From: RGIG995 sp045603745
Lineage (GTDB): Bacteria > Bacillota > Clostridia > Oscillospirales > UBA644
DNA: 41,499 nt
Assembly (NCBI GenBank): GCA_045603745.1
Contig: JAZUMQ010000007.1
Coordinates: 1 to 41,499, forward strand
Reading direction: 5' to 3'
The notes below the pieces were generated by a model. It saw only the letters and a list, made by a program, of their open reading frames with translations, did no database searches and was not told where the DNA came from. Shown piece by piece: positions 32,141 to 39,727 of the stretch. Numbering within the stretch: position 1 is the first letter of the stretch; every line of letters starts with the position of its first letter. The position numbers and the translations under genes were made by a program.

Positions 32141-34231
32141 ATGGAATATATCCCCGAACTGTTCGGCTCGATGGTATTCAATGACGCCGCAATGGAAAAA
32201 TATCTCCCGAGAGAGATTTACGAAGAATTAAAAAAGACCGTCAAGGAAGGGCTGCCCTTGGACAAAAAAATTGCCGATTCGGTCGCGGACGGCATGAAAC
32301 AATGGGCACTGGAACAGGGCGCGACCCACTATTGCCATTGGTTCCAACCCATGACCGGAACCACGGCAGAAAAGCACGATTCCTTCATCAATCCCATCGG
32401 AGAAGGCAAGCTTGCTTTGGAATTCCGGGGGAAAGAACTGATCAAGGGCGAATCGGACGCCTCATCCTTCCCCAACGGAGGACTGCGTTCCACCTTTGAA
32501 GCCCGTGGCTATACGGCATGGGATCCCACCTCTTACGCTTTTATCAAAGATCATACCCTGTGTATCCCCACCGCATTCTGTTCCTACGGAGGACAGGTGC
32601 TGGATAAAAAGACCCCCTTACTGCGTTCCGTGGAGGCTCTGAACGCCCAAGCCATGCGGATTTTACGGTTGTTCGGCAACACTTCCACCATTCGGGTCGA
32701 TACTACCGTCGGAGCGGAACAGGAATATTTTTTGATCGACGAATCCATGTACGAAAAGCGCAAGGACTTGATTCTGTGCGGTCGTACCCTGTTCGGCGCA
32801 AAGCCCCCCAAGGGACAGGAATTGAACGATCATTATTTCGGAACGATTAAACCGCGGGTTTCTCAATTCATGGAAGCCTTGAACCGGGAACTGTGGAAGT
32901 TGGGAATTCCCGCAAAAACCGAACATAACGAAGCTGCCCCCTCCCAGCACGAACTGGCACCGGTCTTTGAATCGGCAAATCAAGCCACCGACCACAACCA
33001 GATCACCATGGCGGTCATGAAGAAATTGGCGCCCCAATTCGGATATGCTTGCTTGTTACACGAAAAACCCTTTGAAGGGGTCAACGGAAGCGGCAAACAC
33101 AACAACTGGGCAATCTCCACCAACGAAGGAGAAAACCTGCTGAAACCCGGCAAAAAACCGGCAGAAAACAAGCAATTTTTGTTATTCTTGACGGCGGTCA
33201 TCGCCGCGGTGGACAAGCATCAGGATCTGCTCCGGATTTCCGCCGCATCTGCCAATAACGATAACCGCCTGGGGGGACACGAAGCCCCGCCCGCCATCAT
33301 TTCCATGTATCTGGGAAGCGAATTGTGTGAGATTCTCGACACCATCGAGCACGGCGACCGCTACAGCCAACACGGAAAAGTCGTGATGGAATCGGGAGTC
33401 GACGTTCTGCCCCGGTTCTCTCAGGATACCGCAGACCGGAACCGTACTTCCCCCATGGCTTTCACCGGAAACAAGTTTGAATTCCGTATGCTGGGCTCTT
33501 CCGCGTCGGTGGCGGAAACCAATATCATCATGAACACCATCGTGGCAGACACCTTGTGCGATTTTGCCGACGAATTGGAAGATGCGAAGGATTTCGACGC
33601 CGCATTGGAAGAACTGCTTCGCAAAACCATTCGCAATCACCGTCGGATTTTGTTCAACGGCGACAACTATTCGGAAGAATGGGTGAAAGAAGCGGAACAA
33701 CGCGGACTTCTCAACATTCCTTCCACCAACGAAGCCTTACCTCGGCTGACCGACGAAAAGAACGTCAAACTCTTTGAAAAGCATAAAGTCTTTACGGAAC
33801 AGGAATTAATTTCCCGCCGGGAAATTTTGCTGGGCGAATATTCCAAGATCATCAACATCGAAGGGCAAACTTTGGTGGAAATGGTTCGTCGGGAAATTTT
33901 GCCCGCCGTCATTCGGTATACCTCTACCCTTTCCAAAGCCGTGTTGCAGAAAAAACAGTTGGGCATTCAGACCGAACCGGAACTGGGGCTTTTGACCCGC
34001 CTTTCCGATCACGCGAAAGAATTGTCCGAGCAAAACGCCGCCCTAGAACAGGAACTGGAAACAGCAAAATCCATGAACGAATCCGCCAAAGAAAAGGCAG
34101 ACGTCTATCGCAACGTAATCTTTGCCCGTATGGGAGTGATCCGCAAGATCATCGACGCCATCGAGCCGGACGTGGACGCTACGGTCTGGCCCTATCCCAC
34201 CTATACGGACATTCTGTTCTATTGTGATTGA
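32141..34231 (+). CDS. glnN: Type III glutamine synthetase (GlnN)
   Basis: GSIII, 696 residues, the long form typical of anaerobes; it makes glutamine from glutamate, ammonia and ATP. Family features are the N-terminal FGSMVFNDAAMEKYLP, HWFQPMTGTTAEKHDSF, the Glu-rich metal site VGAEQEYFLID, NEAAPSQHELAPVFE, HEKPFEGVNGSGKHNNWAI and DTADRNRTSPMAFTG. The C-terminal domain (about 560-696) is helical, with coiled-coil potential. TTGGAGG precedes the ATG. It shares a transcript with asnA and is followed two bases later by a small conserved-looking gene. Confidence 0.97.
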   Translation: MEYIPELFGSMVFNDAAMEKYLPREIYEELKKTVKEGLPLDKKIADSVADGMKQWALEQGATHYCHWFQPMTGTTAEKHDSFINPIGEGKLALEFRGKELIKGESDASSFPNGGLRSTFEARGYTAWDPTSYAFIKDHTLCIPTAFCSYGGQVLDKKTPLLRSVEALNAQAMRILRLFGNTSTIRVDTTVGAEQEYFLIDESMYEKRKDLILCGRTLFGAKPPKGQELNDHYFGTIKPRVSQFMEALNRELWKLGIPAKTEHNEAAPSQHELAPVFESANQATDHNQITMAVMKKLAPQFGYACLLHEKPFEGVNGSGKHNNWAISTNEGENLLKPGKKPAENKQFLLFLTAVIAAVDKHQDLLRISAASANNDNRLGGHEAPPAIISMYLGSELCEILDTIEHGDRYSQHGKVVMESGVDVLPRFSQDTADRNRTSPMAFTGNKFEFRMLGSSASVAETNIIMNTIVADTLCDFADELEDAKDFDAALEELLRKTIRNHRRILFNGDNYSEEWVKEAEQRGLLNIPSTNEALPRLTDEKNVKLFEKHKVFTEQELISRREILLGEYSKIINIEGQTLVEMVRREILPAVIRYTSTLSKAVLQKKQLGIQTEPELGLLTRLSDHAKELSEQNAALEQELETAKSMNESAKEKADVYRNVIFARMGVIRKIIDAIEPDVDATVWPYPTYTDILFYCD

Positions 34232-34233
34232 TC

Positions 34234-34401
34234 ATGCTGAAATACTATAAGATCACCCGCATTGAGGGAGAATACGCCTATTTGCAAGACGAATCTTCCC
34301 CGGAAACGGAGGAACTGTTTATCGCCCTTGCATTGTTGCCCTTTGGGTGCGACGTTGGAACGCGGCTGAAATGGGAAAATTTCCTCTACGAGATTCTGTA
34401 A
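34234..34401 (+). CDS. Small protein downstream of glutamine synthetase III
   Basis: A 55-codon gene starting two bases after the glnN stop, from ATG to TAA. The product starts MLKYYKITRIEGEYAYL and includes ALALLPFGCDVGTRLKWE. It reads as a compact beta-rich protein, with a hydrophobic-charged alternation and codons like the neighbours. Similar very small proteins occur in gut Clostridia, sometimes labelled chorismate-pyruvate lyase without evidence. I see no Shine-Dalgarno site apart from the end of glnN, so translation is probably coupled. Function unknown; a role with GlnN is only suggested by position. Confidence 0.65.
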   Translation: MLKYYKITRIEGEYAYLQDESSPETEELFIALALLPFGCDVGTRLKWENFLYEIL

Positions 34402-34498
34402 TGGAAGAACTTCCGAAATTCTGACATAATTCCGTTCTTCATTTCTCTATAATTTGTGTTAGAATGGTCATATAAATCCAAGACAGGTGGTGAACCCT

Positions 34499-35431
34499 TT
34501 GAAACGTTTGATGTTTATCTACAATCCGAAAGCAGGAAAGGCAAAAATCCGCACGTTTCTGGCGGATATTGTGGAGATCTTCGACAAAGCCGACTATTCC
34601 GTAACCGTCCGCCCGACCCGCAGAAAAGGGGACACTGCCCGATTTTTGACCCGCTACGGAGAAAACTTCGATCGCATCGTGATCAGCGGCGGAGACGGAA
34701 CGCTGAACGAAGCTCTTTCAGGGATTCGCATGGCGGAAGAAAAGGGAATGAAGATTCCGGAATTGGGTTATATTCCCACCGGATCTACCAATGATTTTGC
34801 CTTAAGCCTCGGAATTCCCACCGACCCGGTTCGAGCCGCACAGGTCGCCGCCACCGGGGAGATTTTCCCCTGCGATTGCGGAACTTTTAACGGTCACCCC
34901 TTCGCCTACGTCGCCGCTTTCGGAGCGTTTACAAAAGTATCTTATACCACCCCCCAGCAATCGAAAAATTCTCTGGGACACCTTGCGTATATTTTGGAAG
35001 GGATCAAATCTCTTCCCCAAATCAAAGGAATTCCCTTTACCGTCCAAACCGATCGGGAGACCTTTTCGGGAAGTTATCTCTACGGAATGGTGTCCAATTC
35101 CAATTCGGTGGGGGGATTTAACGGGATTTACGGGAAAGAGAGCGTTGCCCTCAACGACGGATTTCTGGAAGTGCTTTTGATCAAAGAACCCAAGACCTTA
35201 GCGGAACAAAGCGAGTTGATGTCCGACCTGCTTCGGGCAAACCTACAATCCCGGCATATCGTCGCCCTAAAGACCCAGAAAATCTCCTTTATTTCCGACA
35301 CGAACGTTCCTTGGACGTTGGACGGAGAATTCGGAGGAGAACCCAACGCCGCGGAAATTTTGGCGGTCAAAGAGGCCTTCCGAGTCGCAGTTCCTCCAAA
35401 AGAACTGTTCGTACAACCCGCACTGAAATAA
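34499..35431 (+). CDS. Diacylglycerol kinase family lipid kinase (YegS/BmrU-like)
   Basis: A 310-residue DAGK-catalytic-domain protein that phosphorylates a lipid such as diacylglycerol. It has FIYNPKAGKAKIRTF at the N-terminus, the nucleotide loop ISGGDGTLNEAL (about 64-75) and GYIPTGSTNDFALSLGIP (about 92-109), followed by the beta-sandwich domain ending in TLDGEFGG. I choose TTG 34499 because AGGTGGTGA lies 6-8 bases ahead of it; GTG at 34487 or 34490 would sit inside that site. It stands alone. A -10-like TATAAT at 34448 lacks a good -35. A strong bidirectional terminator follows. Confidence 0.93.
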   Translation: MKRLMFIYNPKAGKAKIRTFLADIVEIFDKADYSVTVRPTRRKGDTARFLTRYGENFDRIVISGGDGTLNEALSGIRMAEEKGMKIPELGYIPTGSTNDFALSLGIPTDPVRAAQVAATGEIFPCDCGTFNGHPFAYVAAFGAFTKVSYTTPQQSKNSLGHLAYILEGIKSLPQIKGIPFTVQTDRETFSGSYLYGMVSNSNSVGGFNGIYGKESVALNDGFLEVLLIKEPKTLAEQSELMSDLLRANLQSRHIVALKTQKISFISDTNVPWTLDGEFGGEPNAAEILAVKEAFRVAVPPKELFVQPALK

Positions 35432-35461
35432 AACCGTATCAAAAACAAATTTCCTTTAGAT

Positions 35462-35509
35462 AAAAAAACAGGGCAGAGAACGTAAAACCATTCTCTGCCC
35501 TGTTTTTTT
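35462..35509. terminator. Bidirectional terminator between lipid kinase and cohesin operon
   Basis: A 19-bp perfect stem (35462-35480 with 35491-35509), with core CAGGGCAGAGAA, A/T-tract ends and a 10-base loop. It serves both convergent units. Confidence 0.93.
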
Positions 35510-35515
35510 ATCTTT

Positions 35516-36529
35516 TTATTCCTGTTCTTTTTTGTGCCGGAGCAATCCGATCAGCGTAAGAGCTCCGCAGAAGACCACCGCAATGACGATAGAGATCAAG
35601 GCGATCATTCCCGTAGAGGGAGGCGTTTTCTCACCCGGCTTCGAGGTGGAAGAAATCACCGTAGAAGCCACGCTTCCGGAGGATTCCGCATTGGAAGTGT
35701 CCGTTGCATCGGTCACGTCAGTCACGTCGGTTTCGGTTCCGGTGGAAGAATCCGAAATTGGAAAATTCGTTTCCGTATCGGTCAATTCTTCCGTATCGGT
35801 GGTATCCGACTGAGTCCCGGTGTCCGTATCGGTCTTGGTAGAAGTATTCTTCGACGATGTTTTTGTAGATGTTTTTGTCGACGTCGTGTCCGTCTTTGTA
35901 GAAGTGGACGTATTTACCGGAATATCCGTATCGGTTACCGGCGGTTTATTCACGGTGGACGTGGAAGAAATAGTATCGGTCGATGTATCGGTGGGTTTTT
36001 GGGTCGAAGAGGTGGAAGACGACGAACCACCACCATCGGTGGACTGGGTTTTCAGGGTGACGGTTACCGGAGCGGGGGCAGTACGTTCGATTTGCGTTGA
36101 TCCCGCTGCAAAATCCGAAATTGTGAGAGAAATTTTCACACTGGAAGCGGAACTGTTTTTCACTTCAAACGGTATGGTAAGCGTTGAAGCAGACGCAACC
36201 GGAACGACCGCAATTCCATTTACTTTGTATGTTCCGGTGGAATTTCCTGCAGCCGTATTCGAAACAACCATAGCACCTGCGGAATGAGTCGCATCGGAGG
36301 CTTGCACGGCAGTATGGTCATAAGAAATCGAAAATAAAAACGTATTCCAAGACGTTTCCGGAATATTTATCGTCAAAGTAAATTTATTGTCGGAAACCGT
36401 ACTTGCAGACATGGAAAACGAAACCGCAGCATTTGTAGATACGGAGGTGCACACGAATAACGATACGCAAATTCCAATGCATACAAAAAGGGCGGAAACG
36501 CGCTTCCATAAAACTAAAAATTTCGTCAT
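35516..36529 (-). CDS. Cohesin-like surface protein with PPSTG sortase-type anchor
   Basis: A 337-residue exported protein, last gene of the cohesin/dockerin operon. The signal peptide (1-35) precedes a ~130-residue domain with cohesin character (VSFSMSASTVSDNKFTLTI, WNTFLFSISYDHTAVQ, repeated hydrophobic strands). A Ser/Thr/Asp-rich linker spans about 168-300. The C-terminus has PPSTG (303-307), a hydrophobic helix of about 22 residues and the basic tail RHKKEQE, the layout of a sortase signal. PPxTG resembles the (S/P)PxTG motif of C. difficile SrtB rather than LPxTG. The ATG at 36529 has GGAAAGGA upstream. It probably displays one cohesin on the wall. No sortase gene is in the window. Confidence 0.8.
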   Translation of the reverse strand: MTKFLVLWKRVSALFVCIGICVSLFVCTSVSTNAAVSFSMSASTVSDNKFTLTINIPETSWNTFLFSISYDHTAVQASDATHSAGAMVVSNTAAGNSTGTYKVNGIAVVPVASASTLTIPFEVKNSSASSVKISLTISDFAAGSTQIERTAPAPVTVTLKTQSTDGGGSSSSTSSTQKPTDTSTDTISSTSTVNKPPVTDTDIPVNTSTSTKTDTTSTKTSTKTSSKNTSTKTDTDTGTQSDTTDTEELTDTETNFPISDSSTGTETDVTDVTDATDTSNAESSGSVASTVISSTSKPGEKTPPSTGMIALISIVIAVVFCGALTLIGLLRHKKEQE

Positions 36530-36548
36530 AAACCTATTCCTTTCCAAA

Positions 36549-37304
36549 TTATCCTTCTACGGGAAAAACTTCGATCATATCAACGAGATACTGCATGATT
36601 AACAATGCATCATACATCGAAACTTCCGTTCCACCGGAAGTACTTGCAGCAAACCTTTGATACTCTTCCAACTCTACCAAATCCACAAGATATTGCATTA
36701 CCAACAACGCATCATACATATCAACGCCGTTTCCGGTCAAATCCCCATATTGGAAGGGATTTTTCTCGTTGGACAGGTACACCACCGGAGAAGACAGGGC
36801 AAAGGGGGTGTAGGAAACCAAGGCTTTGCCATTGGTGTCGGTCAAGGTGTTGAGGCACAAATGATAGCCGGTTTTTGCCTTGGCAAGATCTTTGACCGCA
36901 AAGGTGAAAAATACTACCGAGCCGGCATAGTACGTCATGTTGCAATCCTTCCAGCCGACCACCGCAACGAAATTGCAATATCCGGCTTGGTTGGATTGGG
37001 CAACGTCTCTCGAAGCAGAGAGAAGGTCGAACCCCTTTTCCTGAGCTTTTGCCCGGGCGGCAACCACTTTTCCGCCCTCAGTAACCGAGATCAAGGTCAT
37101 GGCAGAAGGATCAAATTGAATCCCGCCGTCAAACTCCGTCCAGCGCAATCCGTGAGTATAGACCTCCACGGTAAGAGTGGTTTTCTCTGAATTGAACACC
37201 GGGCGCATATAAATAGAAGGAATCGTCGCCGCGGTAGAAGTGATTCCCGAAAAGAGCCCAAAGGAAAGGAGAAAGACCAAAACGAAAGATAATATTCTTT
37301 TCAT
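36549..37304 (-). CDS. Secreted protein with cohesin-like domain and degenerate dockerin
   Basis: A 251-residue exported protein. A signal peptide (1-26) precedes a cohesin-like beta domain (about 30-175: TLTVEVYTHGLRWTEFDGGIQFDPSAMTLISV pattern, then VVFFTFAVKD). The C-terminus (about 183-251) has two dockerin-type helices, MYDALLVMQYLVD and MYDALLIMQYLVD, almost identical to each other. Their calcium loops are abnormal: the first (GDLTGNGVDMYD) is one residue short, and the second (TSGGTEVSMYD) has lost its acidic ligands. It could bridge a wall cohesin and another dockerin protein. AAGGAGGAATGAG precedes the ATG; it lies one base after the upstream gene. Confidence 0.82.
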   Translation of the reverse strand: MKRILSFVLVFLLSFGLFSGITSTAATIPSIYMRPVFNSEKTTLTVEVYTHGLRWTEFDGGIQFDPSAMTLISVTEGGKVVAARAKAQEKGFDLLSASRDVAQSNQAGYCNFVAVVGWKDCNMTYYAGSVVFFTFAVKDLAKAKTGYHLCLNTLTDTNGKALVSYTPFALSSPVVYLSNEKNPFQYGDLTGNGVDMYDALLVMQYLVDLVELEEYQRFAASTSGGTEVSMYDALLIMQYLVDMIEVFPVEG

Positions 37305-37305
37305 C

Positions 37306-38694
37306 TCATTCCTCCTTCTTTTCGTTGGTTAATTCCGGGGATTGCCCCGTCAAATAGGAAAGGATTGCCATAATGTCTGCCCGATCTACCGTTCCGCTTC
37401 CGTCCAGATCCCCGCCCTCTTTTTGGCGATCGGTCAGGGGAACTTCTTGGGCTCGCGCCAAAATTCCGGCGTCGGTGGCGTTGACAACGTTGTCCGCGTT
37501 CAGATCCCCTCGAGGCAACAGAATCATGGGGAAAGAAATCGATTGATCCCCAACGGTGACGGTGGCGGTATATTTTCCCTCTTCCGGGGGAGAATAGGTT
37601 ATCCCATAGGAAGAAGATTCCACCGGTTTTAAGGTCATATCCTCCTGCAACAGAGAGACGGTAACCGACGATAAATTCACCGGAACGCCGTAGTAAGAAT
37701 AAAACCGATCCTTTGGAACGTCAACGGAAAGAACCTGTCGCGTATATTCCAAAAAGACCCAACCGGTCTTTTCTTCGTACTGAACCTTTCCCCATTCCCT
37801 GGAAATTTCCGTAACGTTCAACAGGGTTTTATGGGGAATTAACGCCAACGTTTCCGAATCCGTATTCGACTGGGAGCGAAGCCGTAACGTCGAACCGGGA
37901 AGATCGACCCGAACCTGCCCCAACTGATGCAGAGGGACGGCGGGGGTCTCGGAAGTCACAGGGGGAACGTATGTCCCGACAGATTCAGGATATTCCGTGG
38001 GCATATGAATATATTCAATGCCGCAGGATTGGTAATAATTCGTAAATTTTTCCCACGTCCAGTACCAGCAATCGACCCGGCAGGGAACGCCGGTGTTGGC
38101 GTGATAGAGATACATTCCGTTTTCATCGGTGGAAAGGACGATAAACGAGTGTTTTTTGCTCCCCGGAATCCGCACGTTTGCGCCGGTTTTCACGTCTTTG
38201 AACAACGCTTTGACGTTTTCTACCGTCATCTGATTCGGCTTCAAAGAGCCCAGCGAATAAAATTTATCTTTGTTTTCCGGGTATTCCGTCGCCCGGTCGA
38301 TGAATCCGAAGATCTTATAAAACATATAATGGGCAAACCCCATACATTGGCAGGAATAAAGGCGCACCAACGCATTGTTTTTTTCGGGGTCGTTGTAGTC
38401 GGAAATGCAATCGCACCCGCCGAAAAAACTGCATTTATTGTGACAGGTACAAGGTTCTCCGGTGTAGGAAAAGTACGATCCCACGGGGAATTCGGAAAAG
38501 ACCACGTCCAACCGCCGGGCAACGTAAGCGTTATCGGTGTAATCCCCGCCGATTCCTTCGATTCCTTTGATCGTCTCTTGGGTTACAGCGTGAAACCTAT
38601 GGGGAAAAAGCGGAAGAAACAGGGCAGAAACAACCAACGTCAGAACCAAAACGATGCTGACGATTCCCCGAAAAATGCGATGACAGTCGGTCAT
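37306..38694 (-). CDS. Dockerin-bearing Cys/His hydrolase-like protein with SH3 domain
   Basis: A 462-residue exported protein, first gene of the operon. An N-terminal signal or anchor helix (about 8-32) is followed by a catalytic-looking domain (about 40-240). A cysteine cluster (Cys82, 84, 88, 94, 96) precedes a candidate active Cys115 or Cys117 (YSCQCMGFAHYMF) and His182 (KKHSFIVL), in the Cys-then-His order of NlpC/P60 and CHAP enzymes. A bacterial SH3-like domain (about 255-325) follows, with LRLRSQSNTDSETLALI and WGKVQYEEKTGWVFLEY. The C-terminus (395-455) is an intact dockerin: GDLNADNVVNATDAGIL, then GDLDGSGTVDRADIMAIL. It may cut peptidoglycan or peptides at the wall. The exact family is not certain. 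Confidence 0.78.
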   Translation of the reverse strand: MTDCHRIFRGIVSIVLVLTLVVSALFLPLFPHRFHAVTQETIKGIEGIGGDYTDNAYVARRLDVVFSEFPVGSYFSYTGEPCTCHNKCSFFGGCDCISDYNDPEKNNALVRLYSCQCMGFAHYMFYKIFGFIDRATEYPENKDKFYSLGSLKPNQMTVENVKALFKDVKTGANVRIPGSKKHSFIVLSTDENGMYLYHANTGVPCRVDCWYWTWEKFTNYYQSCGIEYIHMPTEYPESVGTYVPPVTSETPAVPLHQLGQVRVDLPGSTLRLRSQSNTDSETLALIPHKTLLNVTEISREWGKVQYEEKTGWVFLEYTRQVLSVDVPKDRFYSYYGVPVNLSSVTVSLLQEDMTLKPVESSSYGITYSPPEEGKYTATVTVGDQSISFPMILLPRGDLNADNVVNATDAGILARAQEVPLTDRQKEGGDLDGSGTVDRADIMAILSYLTGQSPELTNEKKEE

Positions 38695-38739
38695 TTTTGC
38701 GCCCCCTCTCCGACTCTTCTCTCTTATTCACTTATTCTC

Positions 38740-38768
38740 ATTATAACAAGCAATTCTCCCTCTGTCAA
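38740..38768 (-). promoter_or_regulatory. Promoter of the cohesin/dockerin operon
   Basis: On the minus strand, TTGACA (38763-38768), 17 bases, TATAAT (38740-38745). An exact consensus, 45 bases ahead of the first gene. Confidence 0.85.
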
Positions 38769-38828
38769 CAAATTTCGGATAAAAGTCACATTTTTTTTGC
38801 CGAATTACACCTATTTTGGAGGAAATAT

Positions 38829-39623
38829 ATGGAACCGACACCGAAAATGTCGAAAAAAGAAGGGATTCCTTTGTACCGGGTTTTGCAATTATTCCGAGAC
38901 GCGCAAGTGGGAGCCTTTGCCGCCCAAGCCGCTTTTTTCGTGTTACTTTCCGCCATGCCCTTTTTGGTGTTTCTCACGGCGGTATTGCATTACGTTCCTT
39001 GGACGGAACAAGATCTGGTGTCCATTTTGCCCTTGGCGTTGGGAGAAGAAATTTTGGGGTTGTTCCCCGAAACGTCTCCCACGGTAGCGGTGCTTTCCCT
39101 GTCGGCGGTGACGGCGTTGTGGTCGGCGTCAAGGGGGATCGTGGCGTTGACAAGGGGATTGAACCGAATGTACGGACTGACCGAAACCCGAAACTATTTT
39201 CTGCTTCGATTTTTTGCTTTGGCGGAAACGTTGATCTTGGAAATTGCCTTGATCTGTACCTTAGGAGGCGCGGTGCAAGGGGAAGCCTTGGGAACGGCGG
39301 CGGGCACGGACGGACTTTGGAGGGAAATCTTTCGCACGACCGGAGGATTTCTTCTTTTGACGGCGTTTTTTCTTTTTCTCTACACCGTATTGCCCGATCA
39401 TTCCACCAGCACCCTTCGTCAGTTGCCCGGAGCCGTGGGAGCTGCCATCGGCTGGATTTTATTTACGGAAGGCTATTCGGTCTACGTAGAAAAAATTGCG
39501 AATTTTCCCCGCCTATACGGAGCATTATCCAACGTGGCGATGCTGATGCTTTGGTTGTGGCTTTGTTTGTGTATTCTGTTCCTCGGAGCACTTCTCAACC
39601 GATTGTTGTCGCTGATGCCATAG
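38829..39623 (+). CDS. YihY/BrkB-family integral membrane protein
   Basis: A 264-residue polytopic membrane protein of the YihY/virulence-factor BrkB family (once called ribonuclease BN). Six hydrophobic segments are visible. Family features are GAFAAQAAFFVLLSAMPFLVFL near the N-terminus, WSASRGIVALTRGLNRMYG in the middle, the VLPDHSTSTLRQLPGAVGAAIGWI segment and a final YGALSNVAMLMLWLWL. The molecular role is unknown, though transport or envelope stress have been proposed. I chose ATG 38829 because GGAGG lies just upstream. Divergent from the cohesin operon; no clear promoter was seen on the plus strand. Confidence 0.92.
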   Translation: MEPTPKMSKKEGIPLYRVLQLFRDAQVGAFAAQAAFFVLLSAMPFLVFLTAVLHYVPWTEQDLVSILPLALGEEILGLFPETSPTVAVLSLSAVTALWSASRGIVALTRGLNRMYGLTETRNYFLLRFFALAETLILEIALICTLGGAVQGEALGTAAGTDGLWREIFRTTGGFLLLTAFFLFLYTVLPDHSTSTLRQLPGAVGAAIGWILFTEGYSVYVEKIANFPRLYGALSNVAMLMLWLWLCLCILFLGALLNRLLSLMP

Positions 39624-39659
39624 AAGTTGTGACGTTTTTCCAAGAAAATATCTTTTTGG

Positions 39660-39688
39660 TTGACAAACGTTTTATTTTCAAGTATAAT
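39660..39688 (+). promoter_or_regulatory. Promoter of the DUF1538 gene
   Basis: TTGACA (39660-39665), 17 bases, TATAAT (39683-39688): an exact consensus. It shows the gene is transcribed apart from the YihY gene. Confidence 0.85.
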
Positions 39689-39727
39689 AAATGTAGTATT
39701 AAAAATAAGCGAAAGGAGGGCGGTTTT

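Noticed and set aside
34421..34465. A sigma-A promoter for the lipid kinase gene (TATAAT at 34448, TAGAAT at 34460)
   Set aside because: No -35 box lies at a 16-18 base spacing; CTGACA is 21 bases away. A promoter is likely nearby but cannot be placed.
38697..38828. Longer N-termini for the YihY and DUF1538 proteins (frames open from 38697 and 38816)
   Set aside because: Strong ribosome sites directly precede the chosen starts at 38829 and 39728. The extension of YihY runs through the divergent promoter, and that of DUF1538 overlaps the YihY gene.
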